DNA of 64,000 bases from contig MPND01000002.1 in assembly GCA_002238855.1 (NCBI GenBank), positions 85,431 through 149,430 on the forward strand, in the 5' to 3' direction. The notes beneath the pieces were generated by a model, which ran no database searches, had not been told where the DNA came from, and was given only the letters and a program-made list of their open reading frames with translations. Within the stretch, counting starts at the first letter, position 1. The number at the start of each line of letters is the position of its first letter. Both the position numbers and the translations under genes were made by a program. This document shows positions 1 to 8,952 of this stretch, piece by piece. The stretch is from SAR202 cluster bacterium bin90 (GTDB taxonomy: Bacteria; Chloroflexota; Dehalococcoidia; Lucifugimonadales; JADFKI01).

Positions 1-857
1 CTCCTGAACTTCGGGTCTTTGCTCAGTGAACCGTCGTTCAGCCTTATCTGCTTCGACAGGTCGGCAAGCTCTTCCAGGTCACGTCGGTTCGAGCCGTAAC
101 GCCCCACTCCTGACCTCTCGAAGTCGAGTGTCGTAGCGGCAACATACCAGCCCCTATTCTTCTCCCCGATCATATTCCGCTTCGGCACGCGCACATTCTC
201 GAAGAAGACCTGGTTGAAGTAATGAACGCCGAACATGTTGATTATGGGCGCGACCTCGATTCCCGGAGTGTCCATATCTACGATCAGCACACTGATGCCC
301 CGATGCTTCGGCGCGTCGGGGTCAGTTCTAACCATGATGTAGCAGCGATTGGCGCGCTGGGCGCCGCTCGTCCATATCTTGGAGCCGTTCAGCACGAAAT
401 CATCGCCGTCCTCAACAGCCCTGAGTTGCAGCGACGCCAGGTCCGAACCAGACTCCGGCTCGCTGAACCCCTGGCAATAGACGGCATCACCGCTGGCGAT
501 CTCAGGCAAATATTGCGCCTTCTGCTCGTCCGTGCCATAAAGCATGATTGACGGCCCCACCATGTGCGTCCCCATGCTCGTATCCCGCGTGGGCGCCCGG
601 AAATACGCCGTCTCCTCGTTGTAAATCATCTGCTCGATATGCGGTCTTCCCTGCCCGCCGTACTCCTCCGGCCAGGCAAGCGTAAGCCAGCCCCGATCAA
701 CCAGCTTGCCCGTCAGACCGCGTATCGTCCGCCAGTTTTCATCCGTGAAATAGTCATCCGGAACAATGCCGTTCCAGTCCTCGCCGAGGTTCTCAGCAAG
801 AAAATCACGCACTTCCCGCCGAAAGCCCTCTTGCTCCTGAGTAAATTGAAAATCCAT
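1..857 (-). CDS. Acyl-CoA dehydrogenase, N-terminal part (runs off the window edge)
   Basis: The minus strand is open from an ATG at 857 to base 1 and encodes the first 285 residues of an acyl-CoA dehydrogenase, an FAD enzyme that makes the alpha-beta double bond in acyl-CoA beta-oxidation and related pathways. The signature loop YCQGFSEPESGSDLASLQ lies at residues 127-144, and the middle beta-domain (NGSKIWTSGAQ, then VDMDTPGIEV) follows. An AGGACG ribosome site precedes the ATG. The C-terminal helical domain with the catalytic glutamate lies outside the window, so substrate class cannot be judged. It is last in a run of minus-strand genes after the toxin-antitoxin pair. The truncation is due to the window edge, not a mutation. 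Confidence 0.93.
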   Translation of the reverse strand, partial: MDFQFTQEQEGFRREVRDFLAENLGEDWNGIVPDDYFTDENWRTIRGLTGKLVDRGWLTLAWPEEYGGQGRPHIEQMIYNEETAYFRAPTRDTSMGTHMVGPSIMLYGTDEQKAQYLPEIASGDAVYCQGFSEPESGSDLASLQLRAVEDGDDFVLNGSKIWTSGAQRANRCYIMVRTDPDAPKHRGISVLIVDMDTPGIEVAPIINMFGVHYFNQVFFENVRVPKRNMIGEKNRGWYVAATTLDFERSGVGRYGSNRRDLEELADLSKQIRLNDGSLSKDPKFR

Positions 858-903
858 TTCTACGTCCTGTTTTTTTGCGATGCTTTGTTATTGAAAAACT
901 AGG

Positions 904-1242
904 TTATTCTGTTATCAGTTCGTTTAGCCCTGCGACTAACATATCCAACTCACTCTCCGTTACGAAGCCTATCGTTCCTCTAAGACGTTCAACAGAGAGT
1001 GTGTGGACCTGACTAATCTTTACCCAGGAACGCCTGGGCAGTCCTGCGTCTCTCAGCTCAAGTGTGAGAGGATAATTCTGCCTCTGTGGTTGGCTTGTCA
1101 CTGACATTGCTATTACAGTTCCTGAGCGAACATTAAAACTGCCATAACTGATAACAACCACCGGCCGTCGACCCGCTTGTTCGTGCCCACGTGCCGGATA
1201 CAGATCAGCCCAGATGACTTCACCTCTTAGTATTCCGGCCAT
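904..1242 (-). CDS. MazF/PemK-family toxin (endoribonuclease)
   Basis: A 112-residue protein with the MazF/PemK pattern: GEVIWADLYPARGHEQAGRR at the N-terminus, then RPVVVIS, and VIAMSVTSQ in the centre. Family members are sequence-specific mRNA interferases held inactive by a cognate antitoxin. Its start overlaps the end of the upstream antitoxin gene by 16 bases, so the two are translationally coupled, antitoxin first, as is usual. The exact RNA target cannot be read from sequence. Confidence 0.9.
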   Translation of the reverse strand: MAGILRGEVIWADLYPARGHEQAGRRPVVVISYGSFNVRSGTVIAMSVTSQPQRQNYPLTLELRDAGLPRRSWVKISQVHTLSVERLRGTIGFVTESELDMLVAGLNELITE

Positions 1243-1469
1243 TCTGACAAGTCTCTTGGAAGGAATTCATTTGCCATCCGTTGTTCATATTCTGGGTCCA
1301 TCTTAGCGAGTTCTCGCTCAAGAAGATCCTTGTCGGCCCTTCTGAACTTTTCCCTTACCGCTTGCTGTATAGCCAGACTACGATCCGGATACACGGATTT
1401 TTCCACGAGTCTGTCGACGGTCTTCAGCAGTGCGTCATCCATCGTTATCGTTATCGTGGACTTGCCCAT
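1227..1469 (-). CDS. Ribbon-helix-helix antitoxin paired with MazF-like toxin
   Basis: An 80-residue protein. Residues 1-45 (KSTITITMDDALLKTVDRLV, then AIQQAVREKF) fit a ribbon-helix-helix DNA-binding domain, and the acidic C-terminal half ending DLSEWPEY looks like the extended toxin-binding tail of CopG/MazE-type antitoxins. It overlaps the toxin gene by 16 bases. By family analogy it neutralises the toxin and represses its own operon. A ribosome site AAAGGA lies about seven bases before the ATG. The pair sits between thioredoxin reductase and the acyl-CoA dehydrogenase. Confidence 0.85.
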   Translation of the reverse strand: MGKSTITITMDDALLKTVDRLVEKSVYPDRSLAIQQAVREKFRRADKDLLERELAKMDPEYEQRMANEFLPRDLSEWPEY

Positions 1470-1498
1470 GACGATTTCCTTTCGCGATTATTCGCTAC

Positions 1499-2425
1499 CT
1501 ATCCCAGTCCCTCAACATACCGCCGCGCCGCAACCGCTGCCGTCGCCCCGTCTCCCGCTGCGCTCACCAGTTGCGCCGCCGAGTTCTGCCGGATGTCGCC
1601 CGCCGCGAATACGCCCCGCGCAGGTGTGCTCATCCAAATGTCTGTCGGAATGTGTCCCGCGTTGTCCAGTGGCAAGACATCCTGTAGATAATCGGTATTC
1701 GGATCGAGTCCGATATAGATGAAGACGCCGGACAGGTCAATGCGCGAAGTCTCCCCAACAGTCTCGTCCAGGATTGCAACTCCCTCGACCTGTCCATCTC
1801 CCAAAATCTCGCTGACAGTCGTGTTCCAGCGCACTTCGATCTTGGGATTGGACAGCACACGGTCCTGCAGTACACGCTCTCCGGTGAATGCATCGCCCCT
1901 GTGGAACAGTATGACCTTGCTCGCGTACTCCGTAAGAACCAGCGCCTCATCAAGTGCTGAGTCCCCGCCGCCCACGACGCCAACCGTCTGGTTCATGAAG
2001 AATCCGCCATCGCAGGTGGCGCAGTACGAGACACCCGCTCCATACAGTTCTTCTTCCCCGGCAACCCCTAGCTTTCGCAGAGTCGAGCCGCCCGCAATTA
2101 TGACTGCTTTAGCAGCATACTCGGTTCCCCATGCCGAGATGTGCCAGATTTCGCCTTCCTGCGTAAGTTCGTCGACCTCCCCAAGCTGTATTTCCAGGCC
2201 GTACTTCATCGCCTGCTGCTGCATGAGAGGCCCGATTTCCGCGCCGGAGATGCCATCAGGAAAGCCAGGAAAGTTCTCGATGCTTTCTGCGTTGATGACC
2301 TGCCCGCCCGGCATCAGCCGCTCCAGCATCAGCGTTCTTAGCCCGGCGCGGCAAGTGTAGATGCCCGCGGTCAGGCCCGCCGCGCCGCCGCCAATTATGA
2401 TTACATCGTAGATGTCTTCCTGCAT
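1499..2425 (-). CDS. trxB: Thioredoxin reductase (NADPH)
   Basis: A 308-residue flavoprotein disulfide reductase that transfers electrons from NADPH through FAD to thioredoxin in the cytoplasm. It shows the FAD dinucleotide motif GGGAAGLTAG near the start, the redox pair CATC at residues 135-138, the NADPH motif VVGGGDSALDEA and the C-terminal FAD motif GVFAAGDIR. I chose the ATG at 2425 because an AGAGG ribosome site lies seven bases upstream; a longer reading (from 2494) would run into the preceding aminotransferase gene. It starts about 20 bases after that gene, so both may be co-transcribed. Confidence 0.95.
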   Translation of the reverse strand: MQEDIYDVIIIGGGAAGLTAGIYTCRAGLRTLMLERLMPGGQVINAESIENFPGFPDGISGAEIGPLMQQQAMKYGLEIQLGEVDELTQEGEIWHISAWGTEYAAKAVIIAGGSTLRKLGVAGEEELYGAGVSYCATCDGGFFMNQTVGVVGGGDSALDEALVLTEYASKVILFHRGDAFTGERVLQDRVLSNPKIEVRWNTTVSEILGDGQVEGVAILDETVGETSRIDLSGVFIYIGLDPNTDYLQDVLPLDNAGHIPTDIWMSTPARGVFAAGDIRQNSAAQLVSAAGDGATAAVAARRYVEGLG

Positions 2426-2444
2426 CAGCATTCCTCTGCCGAGC

Positions 2445-3779
2445 CTAGACCAGCCCTTGGTCCCGCAGATCCGCAAGTGCGCTACCGATTCCATCCACCG
2501 AATCGTCGATGTCCTGCTCGGTGTGCGCGGCGCTCATTATGAAGCGCGCTCCGCCGTGCGCGTTGCCCGCATGCACGCCATGATTGAGCATCGCCAGGTT
2601 GAGCTGAGTCTGCATCTCCGCGTCATCCGAATTTCTCATATCACGCGCCGCGTTGAGGTTCTTTTCAGGGTCCGCCTGATCTGCATCAACATTGAGCCGC
2701 AGGAATATCAGCGAGTTGATTCCCGTCGCGCATCCCGGAATCTCAAGCTTAGTCAGCGATTCGTTTAGGCCCGCCTTTAGACGCTCACCCATCGCCGCAG
2801 CCCTCTCATTGACATCCGTATTCGCAACCAGTTCAAGCGCCTTGATGCCCGCCACAGCCGAAAGGGGATTCGCGTTGAATGTGCCGTTATGGGCTATGCG
2901 ACTCTCAGGATCGTTGCCGCCCTCTATCATATTGATGACATCCGCCTTGCCCGCAACTGCACCGCCGGGCAGCCCACCGCCCAAAATCTTCGCCATGGTC
3001 GTCACATCAGGCGTCACACCATACAGAGATTGCGCCCCTCCCTTTGCCACGCGGAAGCCCGTCACAACCTCGTCAAATATGAGCACGAGGCCGTTCTTCT
3101 CCGTGATGTCCCGCAACTCATGCAGGAATCCTGGACGAATAGGCTCCAGCCCCATGTGCGCGCCCGTCGGCTCCAGTATGATTCCGGCGATGTCATCGCT
3201 CTGCTGAATCGCCTGCTCCACCGCGCCGATGTCATTCGGCGGCAGCACAATCATCGTGCTCAGCGTCTCTTGCGGAATCCCGCCAAGCCCTGCGCCGCCT
3301 GCCGCAAGATAGTCGCTCCATCCGTGGAAGTGCTCCTCGAACTTGATGATCTTCGTCTTGCCCGTGTACGCCCGCGCCATTCGAATCGCCATCATCGTCG
3401 CTTCAGTGCCGGAGCTGTGGAAGCGCACCTTCTCCGCACTGGGTATGAGCTGTTGTACGAGCCGCGCCCAGCGTATCTCCAAGTCTGATGACATGCTGAG
3501 GTGTGTGCCGATAGCGACCTGCTCCTGCACCACTCTGATTATTTCGGGATGCGCATGCCCCAGCAGCATCGAGCCGTGTCCAGTCCAGAAATCAACGATA
3601 CGGTTGCCATCCACATCCCACTTGACGCCACCCTCACCGTGCGTGCCATAAAGCGGAAACGGCGACATACGGCGACCGTCGTGCGTCACGCCGTCAGGAA
3701 ATATCTCCCGTGCCGTAGCCCAGCGATCAGCCGAGCCTGTATGCAGATCAAAATACCGTTGCTCAATGCTGGATACCAT
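2445..3779 (-). CDS. Class III PLP aminotransferase, glutamate-1-semialdehyde aminomutase-like
   Basis: A 444-residue PLP enzyme of fold type I. The N-terminal DVDGNRIVDFWTG, the segment RFHSSGTEATMMAIRMARAY, the PLP aspartate region LIFDEVVTGFRV and the lysine region TMAKILGGGLPGGAV are all present. It resembles glutamate-1-semialdehyde aminomutase, but the segment EHFHGWSDYL differs from the usual HemL form with a YHGHAD-type motif, so the substrate may differ and I do not assign hemL. A second gene of exactly the same length lies at 22984..24318. An AAGGA ribosome site lies eight bases before the ATG. Confidence 0.88.
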   Translation of the reverse strand: MVSSIEQRYFDLHTGSADRWATAREIFPDGVTHDGRRMSPFPLYGTHGEGGVKWDVDGNRIVDFWTGHGSMLLGHAHPEIIRVVQEQVAIGTHLSMSSDLEIRWARLVQQLIPSAEKVRFHSSGTEATMMAIRMARAYTGKTKIIKFEEHFHGWSDYLAAGGAGLGGIPQETLSTMIVLPPNDIGAVEQAIQQSDDIAGIILEPTGAHMGLEPIRPGFLHELRDITEKNGLVLIFDEVVTGFRVAKGGAQSLYGVTPDVTTMAKILGGGLPGGAVAGKADVINMIEGGNDPESRIAHNGTFNANPLSAVAGIKALELVANTDVNERAAAMGERLKAGLNESLTKLEIPGCATGINSLIFLRLNVDADQADPEKNLNAARDMRNSDDAEMQTQLNLAMLNHGVHAGNAHGGARFIMSAAHTEQDIDDSVDGIGSALADLRDQGLV

Positions 3780-3831
3780 GTCAGTTGTCCTTCCAATTGT
3801 GCTAGAGTCCCGCCGGTCGGGGGCTGTCTGT

Positions 3832-3860
3832 ATTATATCCCCGCGCGTATAATATGCAAC
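3832..3860. promoter_or_regulatory. Divergent promoter region between aminotransferase and threonine synthase
   Basis: On the minus strand TTGCAT (3859-3854) and TATAAT (3837-3832) are separated by 16 bases, a plausible sigma-70 promoter for the aminotransferase-trxB run. On the plus strand TATAAT at 3848-3853 could serve threonine synthase, with no good -35. Seen directly; activity is inferred. Confidence 0.5.
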
Positions 3861-3888
3861 GAACTAGCAACCCACGCCAATCGGCAGA

Positions 3889-5070
3889 ATGGATGTCACA
3901 ATGAAGAGTTTCCTCACAAATCTTGAATGCACTTACTGCGGCGTTGAACTCTCGGCGGATGAGCCGCACCGCACCTGCCCGGACTGCGGCAAGGTGCTCT
4001 ACCCCCGCTATGACCTCCAAGCCGCGGGCAAAGCGCTTGACCGCGAAGACCTCAAGAACCGCCCCGCTAACATGTGGCGCTACTTTGAGCTTATGCCCGT
4101 CCGCGACGAGGCAAATGTGGTAACGCTTGGTGAAGGCTTCACACCGATTTTCAAGGCTGAACGGTTGGGCGCGGACATCGGCTGCCCTACCCTGTACATC
4201 AAGGACGAGGGAATCAACCCTACCGGCTCGTTCAAGGCGCGCGGACTGGGGGCAGCAGTCTCCAAGGCGCTGGAACTCGGCATTACTCGTCTCACCATGC
4301 CTTCAGCCGGGAACGCCGCGGGCGCAATGACCGCGTATGCGGCTAAGGCGGGTATGGAAGCCTACGTCTTCATGCCAAAGGACGCACCCGAGGCAAACCG
4401 CGTGGAGGTCGAAATCACCGGGGCGAATCTGGAACTGGTTGACGGCTTCATCACTGACGCCGGGCGCATCTCCGGCGAACGGGCTGCAGAACTGGGCCTG
4501 TTCGACGTATCTACGCTGCGCGAACCATACCGTGTCGAGGGCAAGAAGACGATGGGCTACGAGATTGCCGAGCAGATGGACTGGACGCTGCCCGACGTAA
4601 TCCTGTACCCAACCGGCGGAGGCACCGGAATCGTTGGCATGTGGAAGGCGTTCGACGAGATGGAAGCGATGGGATGGATTGACGGCAAGCGCCCTAGGAT
4701 GTTCGCGATCCAGTCTGAGGGCTGTGCGCCAATCGTGCGGGCATTCAACGAAGGCACCGAATTCGCTGAGCCTTGGGAAAACCCTGACACGCTCGCCGCG
4801 GGCATCCGAGTGCCGGCAGCCATTGGCGATTACCTGATATTACAGTCCCTAAGACAGAGTAACGGTGGCGCGATAACGGTCAGCGAGCAAGAAATATTGT
4901 CCGACATGCGTGCCGTCGCATCCCTGGAAGGCATGTTCGTCTGCCCCGAAGGAGCGGCCCTCTCGGCAGCGCTCCGCAAGCTGCTTGCGGAAGGCACGCT
5001 CTCACCCGACGAATCCATTCTGCTGCTCAACACGGGCTCGGGCTTGAAGTACCTCGATATGATTCGCTAG
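3889..5070 (+). CDS. thrC: Threonine synthase
   Basis: A 393-residue PLP enzyme of fold type II that converts O-phosphohomoserine to threonine. A small zinc-ribbon-like N-terminus has cysteines 14, 17, 30 and 33. The PLP lysine motif NPTGSFKARG places Lys117, and the phosphate loop PTGGGTGIVGMW follows. This N-terminal ribbon is common in the shorter bacterial and archaeal threonine synthases. The start may be the ATG at 3889 or the one at 3901; neither has a strong ribosome site. Related PLP lyases (threonine dehydratase, cysteate synthase) are less likely because of the ribbon and length. Confidence 0.9.
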   Translation: MDVTMKSFLTNLECTYCGVELSADEPHRTCPDCGKVLYPRYDLQAAGKALDREDLKNRPANMWRYFELMPVRDEANVVTLGEGFTPIFKAERLGADIGCPTLYIKDEGINPTGSFKARGLGAAVSKALELGITRLTMPSAGNAAGAMTAYAAKAGMEAYVFMPKDAPEANRVEVEITGANLELVDGFITDAGRISGERAAELGLFDVSTLREPYRVEGKKTMGYEIAEQMDWTLPDVILYPTGGGTGIVGMWKAFDEMEAMGWIDGKRPRMFAIQSEGCAPIVRAFNEGTEFAEPWENPDTLAAGIRVPAAIGDYLILQSLRQSNGGAITVSEQEILSDMRAVASLEGMFVCPEGAALSAALRKLLAEGTLSPDESILLLNTGSGLKYLDMIR

Positions 5071-5111
5071 CGGCTGCGTCCGATTGCCGCGACCTAAAGA
5101 AGATAGGCGAC

Positions 5112-5354
5112 CTAAAGGAGATTTACGTCCCGTACATAGGGCGCGAAAGTCCCCATGGACGCGCGGAACATCTGCTCAACGAGCGCGTGATCCGGCACGC
5201 ACTCCGGGCACTCTTCGTTAACGCCCTTGTGATACTTGACCGTAAGGGTTCCGCCCTTCATATCAATATATTCGAGCGAGCCGCCCTCTGAAGCGACTAT
5301 AACCTCCATGTTGTCAAGTATCGCCTGCACGCCGGGATCGGTGTTAACTGCCAC
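5112..5354 (-). CDS. NifU-like domain protein
   Basis: An 80-residue protein resembling the C-terminal NifU domain, which carries or transfers iron-sulfur clusters. The typical stretch DNMEVIVASEGGSLEYIDM is followed by a CxxC pair in NEECPECVPDH. I prefer the GTG start at 5354 because GAGGAGG lies six bases upstream; a TTG at 5375 would add seven residues that include this site. The spacing of the CxxC motif fits Nfu proteins, though the second half is more divergent than usual. It stands alone, convergent with threonine synthase. Confidence 0.75.
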   Translation of the reverse strand: MAVNTDPGVQAILDNMEVIVASEGGSLEYIDMKGGTLTVKYHKGVNEECPECVPDHALVEQMFRASMGTFAPYVRDVNLL

Positions 5355-5440
5355 TGAGGTCCTCCTCTGTTCCAATCATTCATGCCTGTTTTCTGAGCCT
5401 ATTATCTGCAACGAGCCATGTCAAGAATTTGACCGTTCAC

Positions 5441-5467
5441 CCGGCATTTACTCGGATCAGATGCCGG
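5441..5467. repeat. Inverted repeat between NifU-like gene and amidohydrolase
   Basis: CCGGCAT (5441-5447) and ATGCCGG (5461-5467) form a seven-base-pair hairpin with a 13-base loop. It lies downstream of the amidohydrolase stop (minus strand). There is no T run on either side, so a terminator function is only possible, not shown. Confidence 0.4.
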
Positions 5468-5494
5468 TCTGGTCTATCGGTCTAGTCCAGACAA

Positions 5495-6367
5495 TTATAT
5501 TCCGTAAAGGGCTTCGGTATTCCGCGCGAACAGGTCGCGCTTTTCGTCGTCCGAAAAGTCCGCAACGATCTCTGTGTATGCGTCAATGAGAACGTCATAA
5601 CTGCTGAAAAGGCTATCAACCGGCCAGTTCGTCGCGAATATGCAGCGTTCCACCCCGAAAGCCTCGATGCAGCCCAGCACATAGGGGCGGATGCTGTCCA
5701 CCTTCCAGTTGTGGTCGCCCATGCCCAGACCCGAAATCTTGCAAATGATGTTCTCTTCGGTTGCAGCCGTCTCCATCCCCCGTTTCCACAGTTCGAAGTA
5801 TTCAGGGGTGCGCTCCGCCGGATTGCCCGCGTGGTCTATAACGATCACTGTGTTTGGGAACTTGTTCGCAAGCGCCGCCAGCTTATCCATGTCCTGGCAT
5901 TGCGCCGCTATGCTCGCATGCAGATTATATTTTTCCAGTAGCGCGTACCCTCTGTGAAAGTCGTCCGCCACCAGAAAGTCACCATACGAGAAATCTCGTA
6001 TCCCTTTCATCTTGGAATACTCGCAGTGCCGCTCCAGCACGGACTCTACACCGGGATCGCGCAGGTCTGCATACGCCACGATCGCGTGGGGAAAGCCCGT
6101 GCGCTCCGCGGCGTCCATCAGCCACTCCGTTTCCTTCACAGGATCCTTGGAGCCGATTGCGGCCTGCACATGTACGGCCTTCGTTACATTTGACGCCCGG
6201 GTTACCTCGATAAAGTCCTCTGCGAGAAAGTTGCGCTCACCCAGTTTCCGCATCTGCTTGCCAATGAGCGGAGGATCGACATCCGGCTGCCAGTGACCGT
6301 AAAACAGCTCAGGATGCTGCATGTCATAGAAGTGTACATGCGCGTCAACAAACTCAAGCCTGTCCAT
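5495..6367 (-). CDS. Amidohydrolase family 2 (TIM-barrel metal hydrolase)
   Basis: A 290-residue protein of the amidohydrolase-2 family, which includes 2-pyrone-4,6-dicarboxylate lactonase and L-fuconolactonase types. It has the N-terminal metal motif DAHVHFYD, the later histidine in VIVIDHAGNP and a C-terminal aspartate in ATNWPVDSLFSSYD. I chose the ATG at 6367 since GGAGAG lies six bases before it; a TTG at 6385 has no site. The likely role is hydrolysis of a lactone or decarboxylation of a cyclic acid in catabolism. The true substrate is unknown. Confidence 0.85.
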   Translation of the reverse strand: MDRLEFVDAHVHFYDMQHPELFYGHWQPDVDPPLIGKQMRKLGERNFLAEDFIEVTRASNVTKAVHVQAAIGSKDPVKETEWLMDAAERTGFPHAIVAYADLRDPGVESVLERHCEYSKMKGIRDFSYGDFLVADDFHRGYALLEKYNLHASIAAQCQDMDKLAALANKFPNTVIVIDHAGNPAERTPEYFELWKRGMETAATEENIICKISGLGMGDHNWKVDSIRPYVLGCIEAFGVERCIFATNWPVDSLFSSYDVLIDAYTEIVADFSDDEKRDLFARNTEALYGI

Positions 6368-6412
6368 GATGCGCTCTCCTTGCAAACTAAACCTAAACGC
6401 AAAACCAAGACG

Positions 6413-7165
6413 TCAATTCGTCGAATCCCGCTCTTCTCGCAGCGCTTCGACGAATTCTCGCTCTTCTTCCGTCAGATCGGCGTGTCCCAGAAGTTCTGGC
6501 CGTCTCTCCAGCGTGCGGCGCAGCGATTCACGCCTGCGCCACCTCTCGATCTCGGCGTGATTCCCAGACAGCAGAACCTCCGGCACCTCGCAATCCTCAT
6601 ACACATGAGGCCGCGTATATTGCGGAAACTGCAGAAGTCCAGTTGAGAAGGAATCGTCCTCTGTTGACTCGATTGAGCCGACCGCACCTGGGATCAGGCG
6701 CGTCACAGCGTCAATGACTATCATAGCCGCCAGTTCCCCGCCACTAAGCACATAGTCTCCGATGCTCAATTCGCAGGTTGCCACCCGCTCACGAACACGC
6801 TCGTCCACCCCCTCGTAGCGCCCACAAATCATCACCAGGTCCTCATAAGTTGCCAGATGCTCTGCGATTGGCTGCGTCAGCGGCGTACCCTGAGGTGTAA
6901 GCAGGATGACAGGCACGGAGTCCCCAAGACTAGCTTCTGTGCTGACGCTCCTGACGGCATCGAATATTGGCTCCGGCTTCATCACCATCCCGTAGCCGCC
7001 GCCGTATGGATAGTCGTCAACACTTCTATGCCTGTCTTTGGCAAAGTCCCGAATATCGTGCAGGTTGACTTCCACGAGTCCTCGCTCAATGGCGCGTGCA
7101 ATGATGCTCTCCGACAAGGGACCGTCGAACATTCCAGGGAAAATCGTCAGCACATGGAAGCGCAT
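6413..7165 (-). CDS. trmD: tRNA (guanine-N1)-methyltransferase
   Basis: A 250-residue SPOUT methyltransferase that makes m1G37 in tRNAs and so prevents frameshifting. The start [13 protein letters not shown], the middle [14 protein letters not shown], the SAM-knot segments [10 protein letters not shown] and [12 protein letters not shown], and [15 protein letters not shown] are all diagnostic. The ATG at 7165 matches the family N-terminus. An alternative ATG at 7183 would overlap the preceding stop (TAATG) and add six residues. It normally sits with rimM and rplS, but here it follows a MoaB/Mog-type gene. Confidence 0.95.
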   Translation of the reverse strand: MRFHVLTIFPGMFDGPLSESIIARAIERGLVEVNLHDIRDFAKDRHRSVDDYPYGGGYGMVMKPEPIFDAVRSVSTEASLGDSVPVILLTPQGTPLTQPIAEHLATYEDLVMICGRYEGVDERVRERVATCELSIGDYVLSGGELAAMIVIDAVTRLIPGAVGSIESTEDDSFSTGLLQFPQYTRPHVYEDCEVPEVLLSGNHAEIERWRRRESLRRTLERRPELLGHADLTEEEREFVEALREERDSTN

Positions 7166-7182
7166 CGCAACAGCCCACGCCA

Positions 7183-7695
7183 TTAGGGAATGGCGTGAGT
7201 GCGCCATCCTTTGACCATCTCAAGCCCATGTGACAGCGCGGGCATCGCAACGGCAAGGGTCTCGCGCACAGCCTTCTCGCTACCCGGCAGATTAACAATC
7301 AGGCATCCTGACCTTACGCCCGCAGTAGCCCGGCTCAGCATCGCAAACGGGGTGAACTGAAGGGTCTGCATCCGCATGGCCTCGCCGACGCCCGGCGCCT
7401 CGATGTCAAGCACGGCGCGCGTCGCTTCAGGAGTGACATCGCGTGGCCCCAGCCCGGTTCCTCCGGTCGTGAGGATCAGATCGACATTGCCGCCATCGCA
7501 CCACTCACTCAGCTTTGCCGAAATCAGGGATACTTCGTCAGCGACCACATCCCGCTCCACGAGCGCGTATCCATCTTGAGCCATTATCTGGCAGATGGCG
7601 TCGCCGCTCCCGTCCACTGCGCGCTCGCCGCTCGCTCCAGTGTCGCTGATTGTGAGAACTCCCAGATTGAATTTCCCGTCAGACGTGTTTGACAT
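7183..7695 (-). CDS. Molybdenum cofactor biosynthesis protein, MoaB/MogA type
   Basis: A 170-residue protein of the MoaB/Mog family, which adenylates molybdopterin before molybdenum insertion. It shows [20 protein letters not shown], the signature [18 protein letters not shown] and the later NLPGSEKAV. Its TAA stop shares a base with a possible trmD start, so the two genes are probably one operon. Whether it acts as MoaB or MogA cannot be separated by sequence reading. No other molybdopterin gene is visible in the window. Confidence 0.9.
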   Translation of the reverse strand: MSNTSDGKFNLGVLTISDTGASGERAVDGSGDAICQIMAQDGYALVERDVVADEVSLISAKLSEWCDGGNVDLILTTGGTGLGPRDVTPEATRAVLDIEAPGVGEAMRMQTLQFTPFAMLSRATAGVRSGCLIVNLPGSEKAVRETLAVAMPALSHGLEMVKGWRTHAIP

Positions 7696-7892
7696 TATTG
7701 AACTTCACCTGAAATAAGTCTCAGAACTGTTTTGGAAATGTTGCAAACATATACACAAAAAGTCCTTGCGTAATCGGAGACCTCTTTGCGAAACTCGTTG
7801 CACGGTTAGAGAAGACGCAGTAACAAGGAATTGACTCATTCTAACATGTTGGCTTGGCTTCACACCACAGACCGTACAGAAGGGGCTGATTC

Positions 7893-7911
7893 CATGGGAC
7901 TGAATCCCATG
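7893..7911. promoter_or_regulatory. Small inverted repeat upstream of rsmH
   Basis: CATGGGA (7893-7899) and TCCCATG (7905-7911) are perfect inverted copies around CTGAA. They lie in the 260-base divergent region between moaB/mog and rsmH, where no gene is visible. This could be a protein-binding site or an RNA hairpin in the leader of rsmH-ftsA-ftsZ. MraZ, which controls this cluster in many bacteria, binds direct repeats, so this is not an obvious MraZ site. Confidence 0.4.
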
Positions 7912-7955
7912 ACTCGGCAGTCGGCTAATTCTGAGCGAGCCGTTCACCGCGGCCC

Positions 7956-8891
7956 GTGCCATTGTGGGAAGTGACTATATATCACACGCCGGTGATGGTG
8001 GACGAAGTGATCACCGCGCTGCAGGTGAAGCCTGGAGGGAAGTACATAGACGGGACCGCAGGAGAAGGAGGGCACTCTCTGGCAGTTCTAGACGCTGCAA
8101 CACCGGCTCCGAGAATTCTCTGCATTGATATGGACGGTGATGCGCTTGGGACGGCGGAGGAGCGAATGCGAGGTTACAGCAGCAATGCCCAGACCAGGCG
8201 CGGGAGCTACGCGGAGGTAGTGAGGATTGCGGAAGAAACCGGCTATATGGGCGCCGACGGTATGCTCCTCGACTTAGGGCTATCGTCCTTGCAATTGGAC
8301 AGGGGTGAAAGAGGATTCAGTTTCAGGCAGGAAGCCGATCTCGATATGAGGTTCGACACGACGCAGTCTTTGACCGCCGACACGATTGTCAATCAGTACT
8401 CGGAAGAAGAACTGGCCAACATAATCTATCAATACGGAGAAGAGAGACGGTCGAGGCGAATTGCAAGAGCAATAGTCGGCAGCCGTCCGGTAAGAACAAC
8501 GGCGCAATTGGCAGAGATAGTTACAAATTCGATCGGAAGGCAGAGGGGCAGAATTCATCCTGCCACAAGAACATTTCAGGCGGTGCGCATTGCAGTTAAC
8601 GATGAATTGGGCAACATACACCGGGGACTTGAAGGAGCGATTGACACGCTTGGCGCAGATGGGCGGCTCGCTGTCATCGCCTATCACTCGCTCGAAGACC
8701 GAATCGTCAAGAACACGCTGCGAAGGATGGCATCAGAGTGTATATGTCCACCGTCGCTACCATATTGCCAATGCGAACACGTGCCGACCGTCAGAATTAT
8801 CAACCGGCGTGTTATCAGGCCATCCCGCGAAGAACAGCAGGCTAACCCAAGAAGCCGCAGCGCTCGCCTCAGGATAGCCGAACGACTATAA
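7956..8891 (+). CDS. rsmH: 16S rRNA (cytosine1402-N4)-methyltransferase
   Basis: About 311 residues of the RsmH/MraW family, which methylates C1402 of 16S rRNA in the ribosomal P site. It shows YHTPVMVDEVITAL, the SAM motif DGTAGEGGHS, GMLLDLGLSSLQLD, FSFRQEADLDMRFD and the terminal AYHSLEDRIVK. The start is uncertain: a GTG at 7956, TTG at 7962 or GTG at 7971 would all keep the family core. It leads the short division cluster, directly before ftsA, with no ftsL, ftsI or mur genes between. Confidence 0.94.
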   Translation: MPLWEVTIYHTPVMVDEVITALQVKPGGKYIDGTAGEGGHSLAVLDAATPAPRILCIDMDGDALGTAEERMRGYSSNAQTRRGSYAEVVRIAEETGYMGADGMLLDLGLSSLQLDRGERGFSFRQEADLDMRFDTTQSLTADTIVNQYSEEELANIIYQYGEERRSRRIARAIVGSRPVRTTAQLAEIVTNSIGRQRGRIHPATRTFQAVRIAVNDELGNIHRGLEGAIDTLGADGRLAVIAYHSLEDRIVKNTLRRMASECICPPSLPYCQCEHVPTVRIINRRVIRPSREEQQANPRSRSARLRIAERL

Positions 8892-8952
8892 CCGGCAAGC
8901 TCAATCTCGTCCCTGTCAGAATGACCAATTGGGGCACAGGAAGGAATGGAAG

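Noticed and set aside
904..1469. A larger defence island around the MazF/RHH pair
   Set aside because: The neighbours are thioredoxin reductase and an acyl-CoA dehydrogenase; nothing else resembling restriction, CRISPR or abortive infection genes is present.
7705..7962. An 85-codon frame on the minus strand between moaB and rsmH
   Set aside because: It begins in the rsmH start region, has no ribosome site and is Arg/Ser-rich without any domain; better seen as a regulatory spacer.
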